Positions 1-6,404 of a stretch of DNA of 8,530 nucleotides are shown here, in pieces. Below the pieces are notes generated by a model. The model saw nothing but the letters and a program-made list of their open reading frames with translations. It ran no database searches and was not told the origin of the DNA. Made by a program: the position numbers and the translations under genes. The first letter of the stretch is position 1. Each line of letters opens with the position of its first letter. The stretch is taken from positions 1-8,530 of the forward strand of contig SKOL01000543.1 in assembly GCA_007120055.1 (NCBI GenBank). Direction: 5' to 3'. The DNA is from Anaerobacillus sp. GTDB lineage: Bacteria; Bacillota; Bacilli; Bacillales_H; Anaerobacillaceae.

Positions 1-1166
1 AAACAAAGCAACGAATGGCCGAAAGGGGTATTGAGGTTTTACTTGTTACGGATCCTGCAAATATTAATTATCTTTCAGGTTATGATGCCTGGTCCTTTTA
101 CGTGCATCAAATGTTAGTCATTGTCATAGATGAACCACAGCCGATTTGGATTGGTCGCAACCAAGATGCCAATGGAGCGAAAGTGACGACGTGGTTGAGT
201 GAAGAAAATATTATTCCGTATCCAGATTACTACATTCATTCGACCATTAATCATCCGATGGAGTTTATAGCAGGCAAGTTAAAGCAAATTGGCCATGGAA
301 AACGGTATGTCGGTGTTGAGATGGATAATTATTATTTCAGTGCAAAAGCATATGAACAACTTAAAAAGCATTTATGCTACGCAACATTTAAAGATGCTGG
401 TTTACTAGTGAACTACGTTCGAATTGTTAAATCAGATCAAGAAATTGAATATATGCGGCGAGCAGGAAAAATTGCTGAAGCGGCAATGAAAAGAGGAATT
501 GAGAATGTTCGCACAGGTAAACGCGAATGTGATGCAGCTGCTAATATTTATTATCAGATTGTTTCAGGGACAAAAGAATTTGGTGGTGACTATCCTGCGA
601 TTGCGCCGTTACTTCCTACAGGGGAAAATACATCGAGTCCTCACTTAACGTGGACAGATCGCTCTTTTCAACATGGTGATTCAGTCATTATTGAATTAGC
701 AGGATGTTATAAACGTTATCACGTACCACTCGCTCGAACAATCTCAGTAGGCGCACCAAATAAAGAGCTTAAGAGAATTACACCGATTGTCGTTGAAGGG
801 TTAAACGAAGTATTAGAAAGTGTGAAACCAGGGAAAACTTGCGGGGACTTAGAGGCGGTTTGGCGAAAATGTCTGCAAAAACATGGCATAGAAAAAGAAT
901 CTCGTCTCGGTTATTCCGTCGGCTTGAATTATCCACCAGATTGGGGAGAGCATACAGCGAGTATTCGTGATGGTGATCATACGATTTTAAGACCGAATAT
1001 GACGTTCCACTTAATTCCTGGGCTCTGGTTTGATAATTACGGCATTGAAATTAGCGAAACATTCAGAGTCACTGAAAAAGGTTGTGAAACATTTACAAAT
1101 TTTCCTCGTGACTTAATTGTTCAGGATCCTTTTTCTTTTAATAAACAAGATGGAAAGATAAGTTAA
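1..1166 (+). CDS. doeA: Ectoine hydrolase, M24 peptidase fold (5' end outside window)
   Basis: Probable ectoine hydrolase (DoeA/EutD), a cytoplasmic enzyme that opens the ectoine ring to N-acetyl-2,4-diaminobutyrate, the first step in using ectoine as carbon and nitrogen source. The frame is open to the left edge. The ATG at 15 has no ribosome binding site, and the residues before it (TKQR) continue the family's N-terminal helix, so the true start is probably about 20 codons upstream. Counting from that ATG, a creatinase-type N-domain (to about 140) precedes the M24 catalytic domain. Segments recalled as typical of DoeA include SGYDAWSFYVHQ (21-32), VEMDNYYFSAKAYEQLKKHL (101-120), GGDYPAIAPLLPTG (190-203) and YPPDWGEHT (306-314). 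The two metal-binding aspartates of true M24 aminopeptidases are absent: the region reads IELAGCYKRYH (226-236) and PLARTI (238-243). This fits the metal-free ectoine hydrolase or creatinase type rather than a prolidase. General annotation may call it Xaa-Pro peptidase. The ectoine assignment rests on remembered similarity, not a search. Confidence 0.85.
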   Translation, partial: TKQRMAERGIEVLLVTDPANINYLSGYDAWSFYVHQMLVIVIDEPQPIWIGRNQDANGAKVTTWLSEENIIPYPDYYIHSTINHPMEFIAGKLKQIGHGKRYVGVEMDNYYFSAKAYEQLKKHLCYATFKDAGLLVNYVRIVKSDQEIEYMRRAGKIAEAAMKRGIENVRTGKRECDAAANIYYQIVSGTKEFGGDYPAIAPLLPTGENTSSPHLTWTDRSFQHGDSVIIELAGCYKRYHVPLARTISVGAPNKELKRITPIVVEGLNEVLESVKPGKTCGDLEAVWRKCLQKHGIEKESRLGYSVGLNYPPDWGEHTASIRDGDHTILRPNMTFHLIPGLWFDNYGIEISETFRVTEKGCETFTNFPRDLIVQDPFSFNKQDGKIS

Positions 1167-1312
1167 AAAAGATGTGAGGCTAACAAAAAGTATGAATTCA
1201 CCACGAAAGGTTACTTTGGCGTTAACTTACTTTAGTCAGGGTAGTTAAAAGACAAAGTACGTTTCAATCATTTGTGATGAACGACTTTTTGTGAAGCCTC
1301 AATCTATTTTAA
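1163..1312. repeat. 150-bp imperfect palindrome between doeA and the downstream operon
   Basis: The outer arms are 1163-1191 and 1284-1312. Both contain GAGGCT (1176-1181, with AGCCTC at 1295-1300) and ACAAAAAGT (1183-1191, with ACTTTTTGT at 1284-1292), with TTAA at both extreme ends. Inner pairs share nearly the same axis: TACTTTG (1212-1218) with CAAAGTA (1253-1259), and TTAACT (1222-1227) with AGTTAA (1243-1248). The left end overlaps the doeA stop codon. It could be a MITE-like or REP-like element, or a structured RNA that ends the doeA transcript, since AGCCTC is followed by AATCTATTTT. I saw no S-box or T-box consensus, which argues against the usual amino-acid riboswitches. Confidence 0.7.
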
Positions 1313-1340
1313 GCAGTAGAAAATACATTTATTACTATTA

Positions 1341-1348
1341 AAAGGAGG
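1341..1348 (+). promoter_or_regulatory. Strong ribosome binding site for the PLP enzyme gene
   Basis: AAAGGAGG is close to the full anti-Shine-Dalgarno match. It lies 8 nt before ATG 1357 and 5 nt before GTG 1354. The spacing and codon choice favour the ATG, but the two starts differ by one residue only. Confidence 0.75.
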
Positions 1349-1356
1349 TTTTTGTG

Positions 1357-2544
1357 ATGAAAAAATCAAAAATCGGTACAGATGTCGTTTGGGCTGGTGA
1401 GGCAGACTATTTAGCATTTGGTGCAACACAAGTGCCTGTCGTTCATAGTGTTTCTTTTGGCTATAAAGACATGGATGAATGGTATGACGTTGCCACCGGT
1501 AAAAAAGAAGGCCATATTTACGGACGAAACACGAATCCGACCGTGCAAGCTTTTGAAGAAAAACTCCGATTGTTAGAAGGAGCAGAGGCTGCTACAAGTT
1601 TTTCAACGGGAATGGCGGCAATTAGTAATACGTTGGCGACGTTATTGTTCCCGGGGGACCGCGTTGTTTCGATTAAAGATACGTACGGCGGGACGAATAA
1701 AATTTTTACTGAATTCTTACCGAAACAAAAAATTGACGTACAACTTTGTGAGACAGGAAATCATGAAGAAATCGAAAAAGAAATTGCGAAAGGCTGTAAA
1801 GTTGTTTATTTAGAAACACCGACGAACCCAACTGTAAAAATTACTGATATTGAGCGCATGGTGAAAGCGGCGAAAAAACAAGGAGCGGTCACGGTCATTG
1901 ATAATACGTTTGCAACACCGATTAACCAAAACCCAATCGAGTACGGAGTAGACTTAGTGATTCATAGTGCAACGAAGTATTTAGGTGGGCATGCAGATGC
2001 GTTAGGTGGAATTGTTTGTGGTAAAAAAGAATTAGTTGAAGAGGTGTTCCATTATCGTGAAATTAATGGGGCCACGTTAGATCCGATGGCTGCATATTTG
2101 TTGTTACGTAGTATGAAGACGTTAAAGTTAAGAGTTGAACGTCAAAATGAAAATGCGATGAAGATTGCTCAATTTTTAAAAACGGTGGATATCGTTGAGG
2201 ATGTATTTTATCCAGGGCTCAAAGAACATCCTGGCCACGACATTGCGAAAAAACAAATGTCTGGGTTCGGCGGGATGTTAAGCTTCTCAGTCAAAGGTGG
2301 AGTGGATACAGTTCGTCACTTGTTACCGAAGTTGAAATACGCGAACCATGCGGCAAACTTAGGCGCTGTTGAAACGATTATCGGGCCAGCTAGAACGACA
2401 AGTCATGTTGAGTGTACACCTGAAGAACGGGCAGCAATGGGAATTCCAGAAGGTTTAATACGGTATTCAGCGGGAATTGAAGATGTAGATGATCTTATCG
2501 ATGACTTAAAACAAGCGTTTCGATCGTTACCAAAAGAGAGTTGA
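1357..2544 (+). CDS. PLP-dependent enzyme, cystathionine gamma-synthase family
   Basis: A fold-type I PLP enzyme of the Cys/Met metabolism family, 395 residues and full length. Members catalyse gamma- or beta-elimination or replacement on amino acids. Motifs counted from ATG 1357: YGRNTNPT (55-62, phosphate-binding Tyr and Arg), the glycine loop STGMAAI (83-89), DTYGGT (108-113, ring-stacking Tyr110), LETPTNP (152-158), DNTFATP (182-188, Asp182 to the pyridine nitrogen), SATKYLGGHADALGG (204-218, Schiff-base Lys207) and RYSAGIED (369-376, carboxylate-binding Arg). The glutamate expected in cystathionine gamma-synthase and gamma-lyase (LAESLGG) is replaced: the segment reads HAANLGA with Ala333. 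This is nearer to O-acetylhomoserine sulfhydrylase or methionine gamma-lyase, so cystathionine is doubtful as substrate. It heads the four-gene operon. From context its substrate may be diaminobutyrate or an acetylated form, which is inference. GTG 1354 is an alternative start. Confidence 0.9.
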   Translation: MKKSKIGTDVVWAGEADYLAFGATQVPVVHSVSFGYKDMDEWYDVATGKKEGHIYGRNTNPTVQAFEEKLRLLEGAEAATSFSTGMAAISNTLATLLFPGDRVVSIKDTYGGTNKIFTEFLPKQKIDVQLCETGNHEEIEKEIAKGCKVVYLETPTNPTVKITDIERMVKAAKKQGAVTVIDNTFATPINQNPIEYGVDLVIHSATKYLGGHADALGGIVCGKKELVEEVFHYREINGATLDPMAAYLLLRSMKTLKLRVERQNENAMKIAQFLKTVDIVEDVFYPGLKEHPGHDIAKKQMSGFGGMLSFSVKGGVDTVRHLLPKLKYANHAANLGAVETIIGPARTTSHVECTPEERAAMGIPEGLIRYSAGIEDVDDLIDDLKQAFRSLPKES

Positions 2545-2550
2545 TAGTCA

Positions 2551-3741
2551 TTGAAAAAGCTTGATATTGCCACGCGGGCTAAGTTAATTAAGCAAGACTT
2601 AGTTCGCTGGCGCCGCCATTTGCACAGTCAACCTGAATTAAGTTTTAAAGAAGAGAAGACGAGTGCTTATATTCAAGATCAGCTGTTAAAAATCGGTATC
2701 AACGACGTACAAACAAATATTGCCGGTTACGGCATCGTTGCGACGCTAAGAGGTGGGGAAGGCCCTGTCATCGGCTTACGTGCGGACATCGATGCCTTGC
2801 CAATCGAAGAAAATACAGGTGCAACGTATGCTTCTCAAAATAAAGGCGTAATGCACGCTTGTGGACATGATGCTCACACTGCGATGCTCCTCGGTGCTGC
2901 AAAACTATTAAAAGAAGAACAAAAAGCTGGTAAATTACGAGGAACGGTTAAGTTTATTTTTCAACCCGCGGAGGAAAATACCGATGAACATGGCTTAACA
3001 GGTGCCCCTTACTTGCTTCGGTCGGGTGCCATTGATGCTGTCAGTAAAGCGCTTGCTCTTCATGTTTGTCCGTGGCGAAAAACGGGAGAAATTCAAGTTC
3101 ATTCAGGTCCAAGTATGGCGAACATCGATAATTTTACGTTAATGATTAAAGGAACTGGAGGGCATGGTGGCTATCCTCATCAAGGAAAAGACCCGATTTG
3201 GCTTTTGAGTTTCGTCCTACAAGGGATTTATAGTCTTATAAGTCGTAAAGTTAACCCTTTAGATGTTGGAACCATTAGTATCGGCGAGATTCATGGTGGA
3301 AAAGCTGCCAATGTCATTCCAAACACAGTACAGCTTACAGGAACAATGCGGTCTTATACGAAAGAAGTTCGTTCCCAATTAATTCGTGAGCTTCATACCG
3401 TCGCTTCGATGGTTGAAACTTTAGGTGGTGAATATGAGCTCGAAATTGAGCACGGTGAACCGGCCCTTTATAACGACCCAAATTTAACTGAAGTTATTAA
3501 ACAATCAGCTAAGTCATTATATGAAAACATTGCGATTTATGAAGAACCTTTCGGAATGGGAGGCGAAGACTTTGGTCATATCGCTGAAAAAATCCCGAGT
3601 AGTATGTTTTTCTTAGGCTGTGGCTTTGAAGGAGAAGATGAGAAGAAGCTTCATACCGATAATTTTGATATTGATGAAGAAGCACTTCCGATAGGAGTAG
3701 CTATTTTCGTAGATTGTGCTAGGAGGATGTTGATTTTATAG
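2551..3741 (+). CDS. M20D amidohydrolase, candidate N-acetyl-diaminobutyrate deacetylase
   Basis: A zinc-type metallo-amidohydrolase of peptidase family M20, subfamily D (N-acyl amino acid and IAA-conjugate hydrolases), 396 residues and the usual length. Family marks are RRHLHSQPELSFKE (21-34), GLRADIDALPI (75-85), MHACGHDAHT (101-110, with Cys104 and His106 as likely metal ligands), FQPAEE (137-142, Glu141/142 as base and ligand), ALHVCPW (169-175, His171) and GMGGEDFG (335-342), followed by a C-terminal LHTDNFDIDEEAL (367-379, His368). The dimerisation or lid domain lies between (about 185-300). No signal peptide is present, so it should act in the cytoplasm. TTG 2551 follows the PLP gene by 6 nt with a weak upstream AGAGAG. 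It is the earliest in-frame start because TGA and TAG stop codons stand just before it, so translation is probably coupled. The position after doeA suggests deacetylation of N-acetyl-diaminobutyrate, a role filled elsewhere by the unrelated AstE-like DoeB. Other N-acyl substrates remain possible. Confidence 0.88.
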   Translation: MKKLDIATRAKLIKQDLVRWRRHLHSQPELSFKEEKTSAYIQDQLLKIGINDVQTNIAGYGIVATLRGGEGPVIGLRADIDALPIEENTGATYASQNKGVMHACGHDAHTAMLLGAAKLLKEEQKAGKLRGTVKFIFQPAEENTDEHGLTGAPYLLRSGAIDAVSKALALHVCPWRKTGEIQVHSGPSMANIDNFTLMIKGTGGHGGYPHQGKDPIWLLSFVLQGIYSLISRKVNPLDVGTISIGEIHGGKAANVIPNTVQLTGTMRSYTKEVRSQLIRELHTVASMVETLGGEYELEIEHGEPALYNDPNLTEVIKQSAKSLYENIAIYEEPFGMGGEDFGHIAEKIPSSMFFLGCGFEGEDEKKLHTDNFDIDEEALPIGVAIFVDCARRMLIL

Positions 3742-3746
3742 AGTTG

Positions 3747-3778
3747 GTTAGAAAGTTGGAAAGTAGAAAAGTAGAAAG
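3747..3778 (+). repeat. Four imperfect 8-bp tandem repeats (GTtaGAAA)
   Basis: Four head-to-tail 8-mers fill the gap between the amidohydrolase and homoserine dehydrogenase genes: GTTAGAAA, GTTGGAAA, GTAGAAAA and GTAGAAAG. The tract is purine-rich and lies before the ribosome binding site of the next gene. It may be slippage-derived low-complexity sequence or an unstructured leader that helps ribosome loading. Confidence 0.65.
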
Positions 3779-3788
3779 AGAAATGCTT

Positions 3789-3795
3789 GGAGGTG
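3789..3795 (+). promoter_or_regulatory. Ribosome binding site fixing the homoserine dehydrogenase start
   Basis: GGAGGTG lies 5 nt before ATG 3801. It decides for 3801 over the in-frame TTG at 3744, which would add 19 charged residues (VRKLESRKVERE and onward) unlike any NAD-binding domain start and has no comparable site. Confidence 0.8.
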
Positions 3796-3800
3796 AACAA

Positions 3801-4835
3801 ATGAAAATTTCATTTATCGGGTTTGGTGGAGTCGGCCAAGCGCTAGCGAAGCTTTTTATAAGAAACCAAGAACAGTTAAAAAAACAATATGGTTTTGAAC
3901 CAACAGTTGTTGCTGTCACCGATGTGATGAAGGGGGCGGTCTATCACCCGGAAGGATTAAATATTGATCAATTGCTTGAACTCGTACAAAAAACAGGTAA
4001 TCTTGAAGATTATCCTGATGTACCAGGACTCATAAAAGACTGGGATAGTTTAAAAACGATCAAAGAATCGAATGCCGATATGATTGTAGAAGTCACGTAT
4101 ACTGATGTGAAAACAGGTCAACCGGCGATCGACCATTGTCGTGCTGCTTTTGAACATCAAAAAAGCGTCGTTACGACAAACAAAGGTCCGGTAGCTTTAG
4201 CATATAAGGAACTATCTGAACTAGCCGAAAAAAATGGTGTATATTGGGGATTTGAAGGAACAGTGATGAGTGGTACACCTGCATTACGGATGCCAGAGAC
4301 GGCACTCGCTGGAAATGAGATCACAGAAATTAAAGGGATTTTAAACGGCACAACCAATTACATTTTAACCGAAATGGAAAAAGGGTTGAGTTATGAGGAC
4401 GCATTAAACCAAGCGCAAAAACTCGGATATGCAGAAGCTGATCCGACGAGTGATGTTGAAGGCTATGATGCTCGTTATAAAGCTGTTATTCTTGCAAACT
4501 ATTTAATGGGTGAACAATTAAACGCTGAGGATGTGATATGTAAAGGAATAAGTCACTTTACAAGTGAGATTGTTGAAGATGCGTTGCAAGAAAATAAAAA
4601 ATGGCGCTTAATAGCCCGAATAAATAAGACTAATGATGGTGTAGAAGCTAAAGTTCAACCAGAAATGGTCGAAGAAAGTGACCCTTTAGCAGGTGTTACT
4701 GGCGCGACGAACGCGATTGTTTATGAATGTGATTTGGCAGGACCTATTATGCTTACAGGTGCTGGCGCAGGTTTAGTAGAAACAGGATATTCCCTATTAA
4801 TTGATATAATCAACTTTCAAAGGCAAAAAATTTAA
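3801..4835 (+). CDS. Homoserine dehydrogenase, short form without ACT domain
   Basis: NAD(P)-dependent homoserine dehydrogenase, interconverting homoserine and aspartate semialdehyde in the cytoplasm; 344 residues from ATG 3801. The Rossmann domain begins at once with the nucleotide loop GFGGVGQA (7-14) and has the catalytic-domain hinge TTNKGPVA (125-132, conserved Lys128). The catalytic and dimer region carries GTVMSGTPALRM (153-164), GILNGTTNYI (179-188) and YAEADPTSDVEGYDARYK (210-227). By family comparison Glu212, Asp223 and Lys227 match the substrate and proton-transfer residues of yeast enzyme Glu208, Asp219 and Lys223. The biosynthetic Bacillus Hom is about 430 residues with a C-terminal ACT domain for threonine feedback. 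That domain is missing here, the protein ending soon after GAGAGLVETGYSLLIDI. This fits a catabolic enzyme oxidising homoserine, although the direction cannot be read from sequence. It lies 59 nt after the amidohydrolase and 29 nt before the aldehyde dehydrogenase. Confidence 0.9.
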   Translation: MKISFIGFGGVGQALAKLFIRNQEQLKKQYGFEPTVVAVTDVMKGAVYHPEGLNIDQLLELVQKTGNLEDYPDVPGLIKDWDSLKTIKESNADMIVEVTYTDVKTGQPAIDHCRAAFEHQKSVVTTNKGPVALAYKELSELAEKNGVYWGFEGTVMSGTPALRMPETALAGNEITEIKGILNGTTNYILTEMEKGLSYEDALNQAQKLGYAEADPTSDVEGYDARYKAVILANYLMGEQLNAEDVICKGISHFTSEIVEDALQENKKWRLIARINKTNDGVEAKVQPEMVEESDPLAGVTGATNAIVYECDLAGPIMLTGAGAGLVETGYSLLIDIINFQRQKI

Positions 4836-4864
4836 ATCTAATTAGAAGGGGAAGGTGGTGCGTG

Positions 4865-6307
4865 ATGCGTACAAAAGTGAAAACGAAAAAAATGCTTTTA
4901 GCAGGAAATTGGGTTCTTTCTAATAAATGGATTGACGTCGTTAACCCTCAAAACAACTCGCTCATTGCAAAAGTACCTTCAGCCTCAAGACAGGAAATGC
5001 TACTAGCCATTGAAAAAGCAGATGAAGTCTTTAAAAAAACGAAAACGTGGTCAACGCACGAACGAATTGAAGTTTTAACGAAAGCAGCCGATTATATTGC
5101 AACTAACGCAGAAAAATATGCAAAAACGATTAGTTTAGAAGGTAGTAAAACTATTACAGAAGCTCGTGGCGAAGTGAAAAGAGCCATACAGACAATTAGA
5201 ATTAGCGCAGAAGAAGCGAGGCGAATTAATGGTGAAACGATCAACTTTGATCAAAGGGAGGGTAGTGAAAATCGATTAGGGTATTATTATCGTTTTCCGA
5301 TTGGCGTTATCGCTGCCATTACCCCTTTTAATGACCCGTTAAATCTAGTAGCTCATAAAATAGGGCCAGCGATTGCTTCTGGGAACGCAATCGTGGTAAA
5401 ACCAGCGTCAGTTACCCCGCTAAGTGCATTATTATTAGCAGAAGCTTTTGTGGAAGCGGGATTACCAAAGGGATTTTTATCAGTAATTACCGGTTCGGGT
5501 AGAGAAGTAGGAGATGTACTTGTCACCCACCCAAAGGTAAAAATGGTTTCATTCACTGGCGGTTTAGAAACCGGTGAGAAAATTGCCCACCAAGCAGGAT
5601 TGAAGAAAGTTAATATGGAGCTAGGCTCAAATTCTCCAGTAATTGTGTTAGAAGATGCAAATATTGAAGAAGCAGTCAGTTCTTCAGTCTCGGGTGCTTT
5701 TTCAGCCGTCGGACAAAATTGTATCGGTGTACAGCGAATTTTTGTTGAAAAAGGTATGTATGATCCGTTTTTAAAGAAATTTATTACAGAAGCCGACCAG
5801 CTAGTTGTTGGAGATAAAATGGATGAAGACACAGACGTCGGTCCGCTAATTAATGAAACAGAAGCTAGACGGGTTGAAGATTGGGTAGAGGATGCTTTAG
5901 CCCAAGGAGCGAAGCTTGAATTAGGCGGTAAACGTGACGGTGCTTATTATGAACCAACCGTCTTAACGGGAGTACCGGAAACCGCGAAGATTGCAAAGGA
6001 AGAAATTTTTGGTCCAGTGGTTTTAATTACTCCTGTGAATGACTTGTCTGAGGCGATCGACCGTTCCAATGATGTCAACTTTGGCTTACAGGCCGGCATC
6101 TTTACAAACGATATAAATAAAGCCTTTTACACGATTAAAAATATTGAAGTAGGTGGCATTATCGTCAATGATAGCAGTGACTATCGAATTGATGCGATGC
6201 CATTCGGAGGAATTAAAGGTTCAGGGTTAGGTAGAGAAGGCGTACGTTCAGCCATTGAAGCTATGACAGAGCCGAAAGTAGTTTGCTTTAATTTGGACCA
6301 AATATAA
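4865..6307 (+). CDS. NAD(P)-dependent aldehyde dehydrogenase, candidate aspartate-semialdehyde oxidase
   Basis: Full-length aldehyde dehydrogenase superfamily enzyme, 480 residues, oxidising an aldehyde to its acid. Counting from ATG 4865: ITPFNDPLN (152-160, oxyanion Asn156), KPASVTPLSA (179-188, cofactor Lys179), the SFTGG turn (229-233), MELGSNSP (251-258, general base Glu252), GQNCIG (283-288, nucleophile Cys286), EEIFGPV (379-385, ribose-binding Glu380) and MPFGGIKGSG (445-454). All catalytic residues are present. The FNDPLN, LGSNSP and GQNCIG wording resembles the lactaldehyde, phosphonoacetaldehyde and sulfolactaldehyde group rather than betaine aldehyde enzymes. It is not the phosphorylating Asd family. 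Directly after homoserine dehydrogenase, the likely substrate is aspartate semialdehyde (DoeC role), giving aspartate; this is inferred from context. The site GAAGGTGG at 4851-4858 is 6 nt before ATG 4865 and only 3 nt before GTG 4862, so the ATG is preferred. Confidence 0.9.
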   Translation: MRTKVKTKKMLLAGNWVLSNKWIDVVNPQNNSLIAKVPSASRQEMLLAIEKADEVFKKTKTWSTHERIEVLTKAADYIATNAEKYAKTISLEGSKTITEARGEVKRAIQTIRISAEEARRINGETINFDQREGSENRLGYYYRFPIGVIAAITPFNDPLNLVAHKIGPAIASGNAIVVKPASVTPLSALLLAEAFVEAGLPKGFLSVITGSGREVGDVLVTHPKVKMVSFTGGLETGEKIAHQAGLKKVNMELGSNSPVIVLEDANIEEAVSSSVSGAFSAVGQNCIGVQRIFVEKGMYDPFLKKFITEADQLVVGDKMDEDTDVGPLINETEARRVEDWVEDALAQGAKLELGGKRDGAYYEPTVLTGVPETAKIAKEEIFGPVVLITPVNDLSEAIDRSNDVNFGLQAGIFTNDINKAFYTIKNIEVGGIIVNDSSDYRIDAMPFGGIKGSGLGREGVRSAIEAMTEPKVVCFNLDQI

Positions 6308-6322
6308 AGTACAACTTTAGAC

Positions 6323-6364
6323 ACCCAATATAGGTGATAATAAATTTATTTACCTATATTGGGT
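6323..6364 (+). terminator. 13-bp perfect stem-loop after the aldehyde dehydrogenase gene
   Basis: ACCCAATATAGGT (6323-6335) is the exact reverse complement of ACCTATATTGGGT (6352-6364). The 16-nt AT-rich loop contains the self-complementary AATAAATTTATT. It starts 15 nt past the stop codon and is followed by AAGTTTTGTCT, a short broken T run. Probably the operon's intrinsic terminator or a 3'-end stabilising hairpin. The weak T tract lowers certainty. Confidence 0.6.
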
Positions 6365-6404
6365 AAGTTTTGTCTGATATCAAATACTTTCGGGACTCCA
6401 TCTT

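Noticed and set aside
15..17. ATG 15 as the true doeA start
   Set aside because: There is no Shine-Dalgarno sequence before it, the frame is open to the edge, and family members have about 20 more N-terminal residues that match the upstream codons in kind.
1307..1340. Sigma-A promoter for the four-gene operon with -10 TACTAT near 1333
   Set aside because: No acceptable -35 hexamer stands 16-18 nt upstream, so it is not supported. Transcription may come from doeA or from an unrecognised site.
1167..1353. S-box or T-box riboswitch before the Cys/Met-family PLP gene
   Set aside because: I looked for the S-box core and the T-box GGGTGG-ACCGCG type motif and found neither. The spacer is explained better by the long palindrome.
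3744..3800. TTG 3744 as start of the homoserine dehydrogenase gene
   Set aside because: It gives a charged 19-residue extension translated from tandem repeats and has no good ribosome binding site, while ATG 3801 has GGAGGTG and begins the Rossmann fold directly.
3719..4357. Two 66-codon minus-strand frames over the homoserine dehydrogenase gene
   Set aside because: Both are antisense to well conserved coding sequence, without ribosome binding sites or domains.
5353..5832. 159-codon minus-strand open frame inside the aldehyde dehydrogenase gene
   Set aside because: The plus-strand frame has every family motif. The antisense product is rich in Pro, Ser and Thr with no recognisable domain and is a shadow.
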